64,000 nt of DNA from Actinomyces sp. oral taxon 897. Its GTDB lineage: Bacteria; Actinomycetota; Actinomycetes; Actinomycetales; Actinomycetaceae. Under the pieces are notes generated by a model. That model was not told where the DNA came from. It searched no databases and saw nothing but the letters and a program-made list of their open reading frames with translations. Shown here one piece after another: positions 22,963 through 31,941 of the stretch (positions are counted from its first letter, which is position 1; every line of letters begins with the position of its first letter). The stretch is from contig NZ_CP027236.1 in the NCBI RefSeq assembly GCF_002999235.1, forward strand, positions 1,488,001-1,552,000, in the 5' to 3' direction. The translations under genes were made by a program, and so were the position numbers.

Positions 22963-24225
22963 ATGCCACCGTCTCCCATGTCGCGCGCGCGCCACTCCAC
23001 CAAGGACCTCAGCCGGCACATCGGCCGACGGTTCGGTCTGTCCCTCCTCGCCATCGCGCTGTTCCTGACCTCCGCGGCCTACGGGGTGTACAACCAGCTC
23101 AACTCCCAGATCGACAGGCAGGACGTCACCACGCTGCTGGTGGACGACCCGACCGCCGCGCCCTCGCACCCCGTTGACGACTTTGACGGCAGGCCCGTCA
23201 ATATCCTCATTATGGGCTCGGACGTCCGCAGGGAAGGCGAGTACGACGACGGCACCGAGGGGATGCGCTCCGACACCACCGTGATCTTCCACCTCTCGGC
23301 GGACCGCAAGCGTATTGACGTCGTCTCAATACCCCGCGACACCATGCTCTCCATCCCCTCCTGCAAGCTGCCCGACGGGAGCAAGAGCGAGGCGCAGAGC
23401 TACGCCATGTTCAACTCGGCCTTCTCTACCGGCGCCAACAGCAGCAGCAACCCCGCTGACACCAAGTACGCCGCAGCCTGCGCCATGAGGACGGTGGCGA
23501 ACCTCACCGGAATGCGCATTGAAAACTTTATGGTCATTGACTTCTCGGGCTTTGAGAGCATGGTCAACGCCCTGGGCGGCGTCCCCATGTACCTGGACGA
23601 GCCCATTGAGGACCAGAACGCTGACCTCTCCCTGAGCGCAGGCTGCCAGCGGCTCAACGGGCAGCAGGCACTCGGCTACGCCCGGACCCGCTACAGCGTC
23701 GGCGACGGCTCCGACATCTCCCGTATCAGCCGCCAGCAGAAGCTCATGGCCGCCATGATGCGAGCGGCCATGAACAAGAACCTCCTAACCGAGGGACCGG
23801 CTCTGTACGACTTTATCTCAGCCACCTTGTCGTCCCTGACCGTGGACCCCGCGATCGGCAACCTGTCCACCCTGGCGGGGCTGGCCATGAGCATGAACAG
23901 CATCGGGATGCAGAACGTCAACTTCATTACCATGCCCAACACGGTCGACCCCCTGGACGACAACCGCGTGATCCCTACGGACGACGCCAGCACGGTCTGG
24001 GAGGCCCTGAGGAAGGACGCCCCGATCCCCGGCACTATCACCCACACCTCCGCGGACGGCTCCACCACCGCCCCCACGGACCAGCCCTCGACGCCCAGCG
24101 CCTCTGACGGCCAGGAGACCACGCCCGATCAGGGTGCCCCGGCGCCCGCACCTGCTCCGGCGCCCGCCCCTTCCGGCCAGAGCGCCCCGGTCCCCACCAA
24201 GGACCCCGCGCTCGAGTGCCGCTGA
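22963..24225 (+). CDS. LytR-CpsA-Psr (LCP) family wall-polymer ligase
   Basis: A 420-residue protein with a basic cytoplasmic start, one membrane helix (about 20-40), an extracellular LCP domain (about 75-360) and an Ala/Pro-rich tail. LCP marks visible are N-I-L-I-M-G-S-D, R-S-D-T-T, S-I-P-R-D-T and a late R-T-R-Y-S block, which line the polyprenyl-pyrophosphate pocket in the family. These enzymes transfer lipid-linked glycans to peptidoglycan. TATGAT (22950-22955) ends 7 nt before ATG 22963, so it is likely leaderless. A second LCP gene starts 10 bp after its stop. Confidence 0.9.
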   Translation: MPPSPMSRARHSTKDLSRHIGRRFGLSLLAIALFLTSAAYGVYNQLNSQIDRQDVTTLLVDDPTAAPSHPVDDFDGRPVNILIMGSDVRREGEYDDGTEGMRSDTTVIFHLSADRKRIDVVSIPRDTMLSIPSCKLPDGSKSEAQSYAMFNSAFSTGANSSSNPADTKYAAACAMRTVANLTGMRIENFMVIDFSGFESMVNALGGVPMYLDEPIEDQNADLSLSAGCQRLNGQQALGYARTRYSVGDGSDISRISRQQKLMAAMMRAAMNKNLLTEGPALYDFISATLSSLTVDPAIGNLSTLAGLAMSMNSIGMQNVNFITMPNTVDPLDDNRVIPTDDASTVWEALRKDAPIPGTITHTSADGSTTAPTDQPSTPSASDGQETTPDQGAPAPAPAPAPAPSGQSAPVPTKDPALECR

Positions 24226-24235
24226 GGGGCACCGC

Positions 24236-25873
24236 ATGACACCTGAGACCCCCTCGAACCATCCTGGCGCCGACGACTCACTCATCCCGCCCTCCTTCGT
24301 CCCCGGTGCGAGGCGTCAGCGGCCCGCGCCCAGGCAGGACCCGCCGCAGGCAGCAGCCCCACGCCGTACCTCCGCGCACCAGGCAGGCGCCTCCCAGGGG
24401 CCACCGCCGGCGTCCGCGGGACGCTCGGGGAGCACGCCCCGGCGCCCCCTCTCCCAGCGCCTCCCCCAACCGGGGACCCCCGGTCAGGAGGGCGGGCAGC
24501 CCGGAGGGGACGGCAGTCCCCGGCAGCCGCGACCGGTACCCCAGGCCCCCCGCCCCACCCGGTCCGGCCCTCCCTCACCACCCCGGCCCGCTGGCGGCGC
24601 ACCGGCCCCCGGGCCCCACAGCCGGGCCCGTTCCGGCTCCTCAGCGGTGCCACTGGCCGCCTCCGGACCCGGTGGCGGGCCCGAGGGGCACCGACGCGCT
24701 GCGCCCAGGCCCGGCCAGTCCTCCCGGGACGGGGCGGAGGGGCCTGACCGGACCCGGCTGCTGCCCGGCTCCCCCAGCAGCCGGACGCGCCCGGGCCAGG
24801 TCCGTCCCGGGCAGCCCGGCCAGGTGGGCTACACCCAACCGCCAGGACCAGCCCGTCAGCTCCCTCGGCCCGGCGACCCGTTGCCTGCTGGCTCCCCGTT
24901 CCCCGGGGGGCCCGAGGGACCGACGTCGGGACGTCGGCGGCGCCCACTGCGGTGGGCCGTCCTGGTCCTGGTGGTCCTGCTGGTCCTGGTGGCCGGCCGC
25001 ATCTGGATGCTGGTGGACGACGTCAGCAGCAGGCTCCACAGGGTCGACGCCCTCTCTGGGGCCGCGGACACCCCAGGTGAGACCTGGCTCATTGTGGGTT
25101 CCGACGCACGTGACGCCGCCGTGACCGACGACACCGAGGGTGCGCGCAGCGACTCGATCATGCTCCTGCACAAGGCGCCCAACGGGCAGGCCTCACTGAC
25201 CACCCTGCCCAGGGACACCTACGTGGAGATCCCCGGGTACGGCGAGGACAAGATCAACGCGGCCTACTCCTACGAGGGCCCGGCCCTGACGGTCAGGACC
25301 GTCGAGAAGCTCACCGGGCTGACCGTTGACCACTACGTGGAGGTCGGTATGAACGGGGTCGCCCAGCTCGTGGACGCCGTCGGCGGCATCTCGGTCTGCC
25401 TGGACTACGACGTGGACGACGCGGACTCCGGGCTGGTGTGGGACACGTCCCGGGGCACCTGCCAGGATGTGGACGGCACCAAGGCGCTGGCCTACTCCCG
25501 TATGCGCAAGTCGGATCCCACCGGGGACATCGGTCGTGGCCTGCGCCAGCGGGCGGTCATCTCGGCGGTGGTCTCCAAGGCCATGAACGTCGGCACGCTG
25601 CTCAACCCCTTCCGGCAGGACTCCCTGGTCGACGCCGGCACCCAGGCGCTGACCGTGGACCGGCAGGCCACGGTCCCCTCCCTGGCGCGCATGGTCATGG
25701 CCTTCCGCTCCGCCTCGCACGACGGCCTGACCGGTGCGCCCCCGATCGAGTCACTGGACTACGAGCCCGGCGGTATCGGTGCCGCGGTCCTGCTGAAGGA
25801 CACCACGGCACCAGGCTTCTTTGAGGCCCTGCGCAACGGGACCCTGACCAAGGCCTCCTTCAACCACTCCTGA
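24236..25873 (+). CDS. LCP family protein with long Pro-rich cytoplasmic region
   Basis: A 545-residue protein. Residues 1 to about 230 are Pro/Gly/Arg/Ser-rich and low complexity, one membrane helix lies at about 237-257, and the LCP domain follows (about 275-510) with L-I-V-G-S-D-A-R, R-S-D-S-I, T-L-P-R-D-T-Y and Y-S-R-M-R. It probably attaches a glycan to peptidoglycan like its neighbour. The ATG follows GAGGGG 10 bp after the upstream LCP stop, so they form an operon. The Pro-rich region may dock other proteins and is absent from the first LCP. Confidence 0.88.
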   Translation: MTPETPSNHPGADDSLIPPSFVPGARRQRPAPRQDPPQAAAPRRTSAHQAGASQGPPPASAGRSGSTPRRPLSQRLPQPGTPGQEGGQPGGDGSPRQPRPVPQAPRPTRSGPPSPPRPAGGAPAPGPHSRARSGSSAVPLAASGPGGGPEGHRRAAPRPGQSSRDGAEGPDRTRLLPGSPSSRTRPGQVRPGQPGQVGYTQPPGPARQLPRPGDPLPAGSPFPGGPEGPTSGRRRRPLRWAVLVLVVLLVLVAGRIWMLVDDVSSRLHRVDALSGAADTPGETWLIVGSDARDAAVTDDTEGARSDSIMLLHKAPNGQASLTTLPRDTYVEIPGYGEDKINAAYSYEGPALTVRTVEKLTGLTVDHYVEVGMNGVAQLVDAVGGISVCLDYDVDDADSGLVWDTSRGTCQDVDGTKALAYSRMRKSDPTGDIGRGLRQRAVISAVVSKAMNVGTLLNPFRQDSLVDAGTQALTVDRQATVPSLARMVMAFRSASHDGLTGAPPIESLDYEPGGIGAAVLLKDTTAPGFFEALRNGTLTKASFNHS

Positions 25874-25902
25874 CCCCCGCCCGCGCGGGTGCGCAGGGCC
25901 CT

Positions 25903-25937
25903 CGCGGGTACGTGCCTGGGACGGGCACGTACCCGCG
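25903..25937. terminator. Hairpin terminator between LCP operon and galE
   Basis: A perfect 14-bp stem (25903-25916 / 25924-25937) with a 7-nt loop sits between convergent genes. Confidence 0.85.
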
Positions 25938-25948
25938 GGCGGAGCCGG

Positions 25949-26938
25949 TCAGACGAAGTGCGGGCGGGCGGGGTCGGCCTGCCAGGAGGTGTAGGAGGAG
26001 GTGACAATGTCGTCCAGGTCGTGCTCGGCTCGCCAGCCCAGCACCTTGCCAATGCGCGTGGCGTCGCCGATGAGCTGGGGCGGGTCCCCGGCGCGGCGGT
26101 CCAGCTCCTCGGGCACCACGTCCAGGCCGGTAGCGGCAATGACCTTGGAGACGACCTCGCGCACGGAGGCCCCCTGCCCGGTGCCGACGTTGAAGACGTG
26201 CTCGGTCATGGTCCTGCCGCTGGCGAGGTAGTCCAGGGCGGCAATGTGCGCCGTCGCCAGATCCCGCACGTGGATGTAGTCACGGACGCAGGTGCCGTCA
26301 GGGGTGGGGTAGTCGGTGCCAAAGATCTTGGGGGCCTCCCCCTTGGCCAGACGCTCCATGACCATGGGGATGAGGTTGAGGGTGGCCATGTCACCCAGGT
26401 CGTCCCAGCCGGCGCCCGCCACGTTGAAGTAGCGCAGCCCGGCCCAGCGCAGGCCCCAGGCCCTCTCGGAGTCCGCCATCATCCACTCCCCGATCAGCTT
26501 GGTCTCCCCGTAGGGGTTAATGGGGTGGCACTCGACGTCCTCGTTCACGACGTCCACCGGGGGCATCCCGTAGACGGCCGCTGAGGAGGAGAAGATCATC
26601 TGGTCCACGCGGGCGCGCTCCATGGCCAGCATCATATTGGCCAGACCACCGACGTTCTGCTGGTAGTACCAGGCCGGGCGGGCCACGGACTCCCCCACCT
26701 GCTTACGGGCGGCGAAGTGGATGACGGCGCTCACGCCCCGGGACTCCATGAGGTCGGTGAGGACCTTGACCGCCCCACCGGAGGCGACGTCGAGCTCGAC
26801 GACGTCGGCACCCTTGACGCGGCTGGGGGAGCCGTAGGAGAGGTCGTCGACGACGACCACCTCGTCCCCGCGCTCAAGAAGGAGTCGGACCACGTGGGCG
26901 CCGATGTAGCCGGCGCCTCCGGCAACGAGAATGCTCAT
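25949..26938 (-). CDS. galE: UDP-glucose 4-epimerase
   Basis: A 329-residue extended SDR enzyme with AGGAGYIG at the N-terminus, S-S-S-A-A-V-Y-G and the catalytic Y-G-E-T-K, plus the R-Y-F-N-V-A-G-A block typical of GalE. It interconverts UDP-glucose and UDP-galactose and so feeds the Glf mutase encoded in this window. TACGAT (26945-26950) ends 6 nt before ATG 26938 with no Shine-Dalgarno, so it is probably leaderless. Confidence 0.93.
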   Translation of the reverse strand: MSILVAGGAGYIGAHVVRLLLERGDEVVVVDDLSYGSPSRVKGADVVELDVASGGAVKVLTDLMESRGVSAVIHFAARKQVGESVARPAWYYQQNVGGLANMMLAMERARVDQMIFSSSAAVYGMPPVDVVNEDVECHPINPYGETKLIGEWMMADSERAWGLRWAGLRYFNVAGAGWDDLGDMATLNLIPMVMERLAKGEAPKIFGTDYPTPDGTCVRDYIHVRDLATAHIAALDYLASGRTMTEHVFNVGTGQGASVREVVSKVIAATGLDVVPEELDRRAGDPPQLIGDATRIGKVLGWRAEHDLDDIVTSSYTSWQADPARPHFV

Positions 26939-27115
26939 GGGCCCATCGTAGCGCACAGGGTGGCCGAAAACCCCAGATCCGAGCAGAATCGAACAGAACC
27001 GAACGACAGGGGGCCGCCGCGGCCAGCTGCCGGGCCTGCCGAGACTCGCTCTTAAGAGGGCGCGCAGGCGGTGCGGGTGGACGCCCTGCCCCGCGCCCGG
27101 TAGTGCCGACGGGCC

Positions 27116-27637
27116 TCAGCCCTGGCAGCGGCGCTGGCGCAGCGCCTCCCCCTTGGCGTGGGCCACCTGGGAGAGCCGGTCCTGGAAGCCGAGCATGGCC
27201 TCACGCAGCCGCTGCGCCTGCGGGCCCTGGCCGGCCCCCAGGACACGGACCGCCAGGAGCCCGGCGTTGCGGGCCCCGCCAATGGAGACCGTGGCCACGG
27301 GCACGCCCGCGGGCATCTGCACGATCGAGAGCAGGGAGTCCATGCCGTCAAGGTGCCTGAGCGGCACGGGCACACCGATGACGGGCAGCTCGGTGACGGC
27401 CGCCAGCATGCCCGGCAGGTGTGCGGCCCCGCCCGCGCCCGCGATCACGACCCGCAGGCCCCTACCCGCGGCGCCCCGGCCGTAGCTGATCATCTCGTCG
27501 GGCATACGGTGGGCGGAGACCACGTCGGCCTCGTAGGGGACCTGGAACTCGTCCAGGACGTCGGCGGCGGCGCTCATGGTGGGCCAGTCGGAGTCCGAGC
27601 CCATCACAATGCCGACCAGGGGGGCTGCGTTAGTCAT
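27116..27637 (-). CDS. purE: N5-carboxyaminoimidazole ribonucleotide mutase
   Basis: A 173-residue PurE class I enzyme with G-S-D-S-D-W-P and the S-A-H-R-M-P active-site loop. It rearranges N5-CAIR to CAIR in purine synthesis. The ATG follows GAAGGA with 7-nt spacing. It lies 164 bp after purK on the same strand, forming the usual purK-purE pair. Confidence 0.94.
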   Translation of the reverse strand: MTNAAPLVGIVMGSDSDWPTMSAAADVLDEFQVPYEADVVSAHRMPDEMISYGRGAAGRGLRVVIAGAGGAAHLPGMLAAVTELPVIGVPVPLRHLDGMDSLLSIVQMPAGVPVATVSIGGARNAGLLAVRVLGAGQGPQAQRLREAMLGFQDRLSQVAHAKGEALRQRRCQG

Positions 27638-27730
27638 GTCATATTCCTTCAGGTCGTGGGGCTGCCACAGTACGCGGGACCCCGGGGAGGGGCGGGTCCG
27701 ACGCGCCGCCCCTGCCAGCGCCTACGCGTC

Positions 27731-27817
27731 TCCCCGTCGTCTCAGGACCTGCCCCCGGCCAGGCCGGTCGCCCTCACCGTGACCGGTGCCTCCCCGCCGT
27801 CTCAGGACCTGCCCCCG
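27731..27817. repeat. Duplicated 27-bp end of purK
   Basis: Bases 27731-27757 repeat 27791-27817 with one mismatch at an offset of exactly 60 bp. The second copy contains the last codons and stop of purK; the first lies in the purK-purE gap. Confidence 0.85.
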
Positions 27818-29058
27818 AGGGCGGCCACCACCGCGCGGGCCCGGGCCAGGGCCTGGTCAATGTCAGCGGGACCGGTACCGGGGCAGGTGATATTGACGTG
27901 CCCGAGCTTGCGGCCGGGCCGCCAGCCCTTGCCGTAGAGGTGGACGTGCGCCTGCGCGTCCGCCGCGAGTGCCCGGGCCAGGGCGTCCGGGCCCGGCTCC
28001 ACCTGGGCGCCAATGTGGTTGACCATGACGGTGGCCGGGGCCGTCAGGGCGGTCGAGCCCAGGGGCAGGTCCAGGACGGCACGCAGGTGCTGGGCGAACT
28101 GGCTGGTCACGGCGCCGTCCTGGGTCCAGTGACCGGAGTTGTGGGGACGCATGGCCAGCTCGTTGACGTACAGGCGCGCGGGCTCGCCCGGCCGCTCCAC
28201 GCAGAAGAGCTCGACGGCCAGGACGCCGGTGACCCCGCAGTGCTCCGCCACGGCCCGCCCGATCCTCTCCGCCTCCGCCACCGCCTGCGCGGACAGCCCC
28301 GGCGCGGGGGCGATGACCTCGGCGCACATGCCGTCCCTCTGGACGGTCTGCGCCACGGGCCACAGCTCGGTCTGCCCGCTGGGGCGGCGCGCCAGGAGCA
28401 CGGCGAGCTCACGGGTGAAGGGGACGGCCTCCTCCACCAGCAGGCTGGTGACCGTCGCGCCGCCCAGGCTGCCGCCGCCACCGGCCTGGGTGGTGGGCAG
28501 CCCGGCCCCGGCGCGGGCCACGACGTCGATCCACTCAGCGGCCTCGCCCCGCCCCAGGTCCTCGGCGTCGCGCACCAGCAGGACGCCGTGGCCGTCGTAG
28601 CCGCCGCGCGGGGTCTTGAGGACCAGGGGCCAGCCGTGATCGGCGGCGAAGTCCGTCACGGCATGACGCACCTGGTCGGCGCTCCCGGTCACCTCCGCCC
28701 AGACGGGCTGGGGCAGGCCCGCCCGGCTCATGGCCCGACGCATGGCGAGCTTGTCGCGGGCCAGGAGCAGGGCCTGGGGGCCGGGCCGGACGCTGACCCC
28801 CTCAGCCTGGAGGGCGGTCAGCAGGGCGGGGTCCTGGTGCTCGTGCTCGAAGGTGAGCACGTCCGCGCCGGCCACGACCCGGCGGACCGCGCCCGGGTCG
28901 TCGGCGGCGCCCACGGGGGCGTCCACGGTGACCTGGGCGGTGGAGCCGTCAGGGGCCTCCACCAGGGCCCGCAGGTGGATCCCCAGGGCCGAGGCCTCCT
29001 CCTGCATCATGCGGGCCAGCTGCCCACCTCCGACAACAGCCACGACCGGTGTGCTCAC
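27802..29058 (-). CDS. purK: N5-carboxyaminoimidazole ribonucleotide synthase
   Basis: A 418-residue ATP-grasp enzyme with V-G-G-G-Q-L-A-R-M at the start, K-T-P-R-G-G-Y-D-G-H-G in the ATP-grasp region and the E-L-A-M-R-P-H-N-S-G-H block near the metal site. It carboxylates AIR with ATP and bicarbonate. TAGGCT (29065-29070) ends 6 nt before GTG 29058, so it is likely leaderless. It is divergent from the PIG-V-like gene. Confidence 0.94.
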   Translation of the reverse strand: MSTPVVAVVGGGQLARMMQEEASALGIHLRALVEAPDGSTAQVTVDAPVGAADDPGAVRRVVAGADVLTFEHEHQDPALLTALQAEGVSVRPGPQALLLARDKLAMRRAMSRAGLPQPVWAEVTGSADQVRHAVTDFAADHGWPLVLKTPRGGYDGHGVLLVRDAEDLGRGEAAEWIDVVARAGAGLPTTQAGGGGSLGGATVTSLLVEEAVPFTRELAVLLARRPSGQTELWPVAQTVQRDGMCAEVIAPAPGLSAQAVAEAERIGRAVAEHCGVTGVLAVELFCVERPGEPARLYVNELAMRPHNSGHWTQDGAVTSQFAQHLRAVLDLPLGSTALTAPATVMVNHIGAQVEPGPDALARALAADAQAHVHLYGKGWRPGRKLGHVNITCPGTGPADIDQALARARAVVAALGGRS

Positions 29059-29171
29059 GCCCCCAGCCTACCTTCCGGTCCCGGCCAGCGGCACCCGAGC
29101 ACCGGGACCTTGCGAAAGGGTGCCGGGCACGACCGGAGCGGCGGGGCGGGCGGGCCCCGTAGGCTGCCACC

Positions 29172-30359
29172 GTGCTTCCTCGACCTCCCCGCACCGTGCA
29201 GGTGCTGGCTCTCTGGGCCGCCTGCACGGCGACCAGCCTGCTCATTCTGCGCCTGGGTGCCGCCGACACCGGGGCGACGCCCTGGGCTGGTCCGGCGCCC
29301 TCCTGGGGCGAGCACCTGCGTTTCTGGGACGCCGGCTGGTACGAGCGGATCGCCAGACAGGGCTACCCCGCCGTCCTGCCCGTGGACGGGGCGGGGGTGG
29401 TCCAGCAGAACGCCTGGGCCTTTATGCCCCTCCTGCCGCTGCTGACCGGGCTGCTGACCTGGAGCGGGGCGGGCTTCTACCCGCTTGCCGCCGTCGTCTG
29501 CCTGGCCGCGAGCGCGGGGGCGGCCGTGGTCCTGGACCGGTGGCTCGCCCCCCGGGCGGGAGGGGCGGCGTCGCTGTGGGCGGTCGCCCTGGTGTGGTCC
29601 TCCCCCTGCGCGGCCGTCCTCCAGGTGCCCTACGGGGAGTCCCTGGGGCTGCTCCTGGTCTGCGCGGGCCTGTGGCTGGCGGGGCGACGGCGGTTCCTGG
29701 CGGCCCTGCCCCTGGTCGCCCTGGCCGCCCTGGCCCGGCCGGTGGGGGTGCCCCTGACCGGCGCCCTGGGCCTGTGGTGGCTCATGGAGGAGGCCCAGGC
29801 CCGGGGGACGGTACCCCGGGCGGCCTTGGCCCGCCTCCTGCCGGGCCACGAGGTCCTGGAGGCCCGGCAGCGTCGTGGGCTCCTGGTGCTGGTGCTGGGG
29901 GCGGCGACGGCGACGGCGGCCTGGCCGGTGGCGGCCTGGCTGGTCACGGGGCGGGTGGACGCCTACACGGCCACCGAGACGGCTTGGCGCCAGGGGGCGG
30001 CCCCTGACGTCCTGCCGTGGCTGGCCCGCAGCGCCACCTGGGTGGGCCCTCACCTGGGGTGGCTGCTGGTGCTGGGCGTGCTCGCGGCCGGGGCCCTGGT
30101 GCTCAGCGCCCCGGGGGTCCGGTCCCTGGGTGCGGTCCCCTGGTGCTGGTGCGTGTCCTACTGCCTCTACCTCCTGGTCTTCTTTGACCCTACGTCCTCG
30201 GTCTTCCGCCTCCTGCTGCCGCTGGCCCCCGCGGCGTGGGCGGTGGGCCGGGCCGGCACCCGGGTGCGTGCGCTCCTGCTCGTGGCGGGGGTGGTCGGGC
30301 AGCTGTTCTGGGTGAGCTGGGTGTGGGACCGTACGGTCCAGATGACCTGGATACCGTGA
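29172..30359 (+). CDS. PIG-V-like membrane mannosyltransferase (GT-C)
   Basis: A 395-residue protein with about nine to ten hydrophobic helices. The first luminal loop carries F-W-D-A-G-W-Y-E-R-I-A, and the segment Q-N-A-W-A-F-M-P-L-L-P then P-Y-G-E-S follows, which match the PIG-V/GPI mannosyltransferase II family. It probably adds mannose from polyprenyl-phosphate-mannose to a lipid or protein acceptor. TAGGCT (29160-29165) ends 6 nt before the GTG start, so it is probably leaderless. Confidence 0.8.
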   Translation: MLPRPPRTVQVLALWAACTATSLLILRLGAADTGATPWAGPAPSWGEHLRFWDAGWYERIARQGYPAVLPVDGAGVVQQNAWAFMPLLPLLTGLLTWSGAGFYPLAAVVCLAASAGAAVVLDRWLAPRAGGAASLWAVALVWSSPCAAVLQVPYGESLGLLLVCAGLWLAGRRRFLAALPLVALAALARPVGVPLTGALGLWWLMEEAQARGTVPRAALARLLPGHEVLEARQRRGLLVLVLGAATATAAWPVAAWLVTGRVDAYTATETAWRQGAAPDVLPWLARSATWVGPHLGWLLVLGVLAAGALVLSAPGVRSLGAVPWCWCVSYCLYLLVFFDPTSSVFRLLLPLAPAAWAVGRAGTRVRALLLVAGVVGQLFWVSWVWDRTVQMTWIP

Positions 30360-30470
30360 GCCGAGGGCCCGAGGCCGCTGGCCCCGCGGCCCTCCTCGCA
30401 TTAGTGAGGTAGGCCCCGAAAGCGTGGACGACGTCGTCCCCCCTGGTCGGCGGCCTCCTAGGATCGGTCC

Positions 30471-30989
30471 GTGACCAAGCAGAGCCCTCCCCCACGTCCT
30501 CGGAGCCTGCGTACCCGCCTGGTGGCCCTGGGACGGGAGTTCGTCCAGTTCGGCCTGGTCGGGGCGCTCGCCTTCGTCATTGACGCGGGCCTGTTCAACG
30601 CCCTCCAGCACGGGCCCCTGGGCCTCCTGGCCGGGCACGCCAACACCGCGAACGTAGTCAGCGCCAGCACTGCGACGGTCTTCTCCTGGGTGGCCAACCG
30701 CCTGTGGACCTACCGGGGCCGGACGCGCCAGGACGTGGGGCGCGAGGCCCTGCTCTTCGTCTTCGCCAACGTCGGCGGCCTGCTCATCACCCAGTTCTGT
30801 ATCTTCTTCACCCACCACGTCCTGTACCTCACCGGGGCGGTGGCGGACAATATCGCCGCCTACGTCGTCGGGTTCGGCCTGGGTACCGCCTTCCGCTTCG
30901 TCTTCTACCACTACATCGTCTTCACCGGGGGCGCACCCGAGCCCGGCCCGGCGGGCCCCGCCGACGCGCAGCAGGCCGACGACGCCTAA
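30471..30989 (+). CDS. GtrA family membrane protein
   Basis: A 172-residue protein with four hydrophobic helices. The F-x-Q-F-G-L-V-G-A-L-A start and the F-S-W-V-A-N-R-L-W-T-Y-R-G block are GtrA hallmarks. GtrA proteins are thought to flip polyprenyl-phosphate-linked sugars, which would suit the PIG-V-like transferase upstream. TAGGAT (30459-30464) ends 6 nt before GTG 30471, so it appears leaderless with its own promoter. Confidence 0.87.
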   Translation: MTKQSPPPRPRSLRTRLVALGREFVQFGLVGALAFVIDAGLFNALQHGPLGLLAGHANTANVVSASTATVFSWVANRLWTYRGRTRQDVGREALLFVFANVGGLLITQFCIFFTHHVLYLTGAVADNIAAYVVGFGLGTAFRFVFYHYIVFTGGAPEPGPAGPADAQQADDA

Positions 30990-31208
30990 TGGCCCCGCGC
31001 CCGGGGCTGCCCGCGCGATTGGCGTCACTCCGCAGTCGGTCAGTCGTGACGGCCCCGCGCCCGGGACTGCCACCGGGCCAGGCCGGTCCGGCCGGTCCCA
31101 CAAGGGCGGGGGCGGGCCTACCGCCCCCGGTCCCCACGTGGCCGATCCCATAGGCTGCCCGTGGTCCGTCTCCCAGCACCTGGGGGCCGGTACGCCTAGG
31201 GTGACGCC

Positions 31209-31916
31209 GTGACTGCTCTGACCGCCGCCCACTCCCTCCTTCCGGCGACGCCCCTTCCCGCCCTGGGCCCCGAGTGGCTGGATCCCGCCTACATCATTAA
31301 CAGCTTCGTCAGCTGGGTCGGCCCCTGGGCCGTCCTGGGTGTGGCCCTGGTCGTCTTCGCCGAGACCGGCCTGCTGGTCGGCTTCTTCCTGCCCGGCGAC
31401 TCCCTGCTCTTTACCCTGGGCATGTTCGTGGGCGCGGGCACCGTCGGCGTGCCGATCTGGGTCGCCGCGCCCGCGGTGTGGCTCGCCGCCGTCATCGGCA
31501 ACCAGACCGGCTACTACATCGGCCACCGGGCCGGACCGTCGATCTTCAACCGGCCGGACTCGCGCCTGTTCAAGAAGGAGCACGTGGAGCGCACGGGGGC
31601 CTTCTTCGAGAAGCACGGGGGCAAGGCGGTGACCCTGGCCCAGTTCGTGCCGATCGTGCGCACCTTCACTCCCGTTATGGCGGGCGTGGGCCGGATGAGC
31701 CACCGGCACTTCACGATCTTCAACATCATTGGCGCCACGTTCTGGGCGTTCCTCATCACGTGCCTGGGCTTCTTCCTGGGCTCCGTGACCTGGATCCAGA
31801 AGAATATCGACTCCATGATCCTGGCAATCGTCTTCGTCTCGGTGCTGCCCATGATCATCGCCTGGGCCCAGGCCAAGATCAAGGCCCGCAAGGACGGCGT
31901 CTCCGAGACCGCGTAA
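31209..31916 (+). CDS. DedA family membrane protein
   Basis: A 235-residue protein with F-A-E-T-G-L-L-V-G-F-F-L-P-G-D-S near residue 50, the DedA/VTT signature, and the later F-V-P-I-V-R-T-F-T-P block. DedA proteins support membrane homeostasis, and some flip polyprenyl phosphate or phospholipid. TAGGGT (31197-31202) ends 6 nt before GTG 31209, so it is likely leaderless. The 219-bp gap before it holds only GC-rich short repeats. Confidence 0.9.
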   Translation: MTALTAAHSLLPATPLPALGPEWLDPAYIINSFVSWVGPWAVLGVALVVFAETGLLVGFFLPGDSLLFTLGMFVGAGTVGVPIWVAAPAVWLAAVIGNQTGYYIGHRAGPSIFNRPDSRLFKKEHVERTGAFFEKHGGKAVTLAQFVPIVRTFTPVMAGVGRMSHRHFTIFNIIGATFWAFLITCLGFFLGSVTWIQKNIDSMILAIVFVSVLPMIIAWAQAKIKARKDGVSETA

Positions 31917-31941
31917 GGCGGCGCTCCACCGCCAGGCCCCC

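Noticed and set aside
24236..24930. Separate antisense protein over the Pro-rich part of the second LCP gene
   Set aside because: Both strands read as low-complexity because of repeated GC-rich codons; only the plus frame continues into a real domain with a ribosome site.
29055..31709. 884-codon open frame on the minus strand across the PIG-V, GtrA and DedA genes
   Set aside because: It is a low-complexity shadow of three plus-strand genes with clear motifs and leaderless starts.
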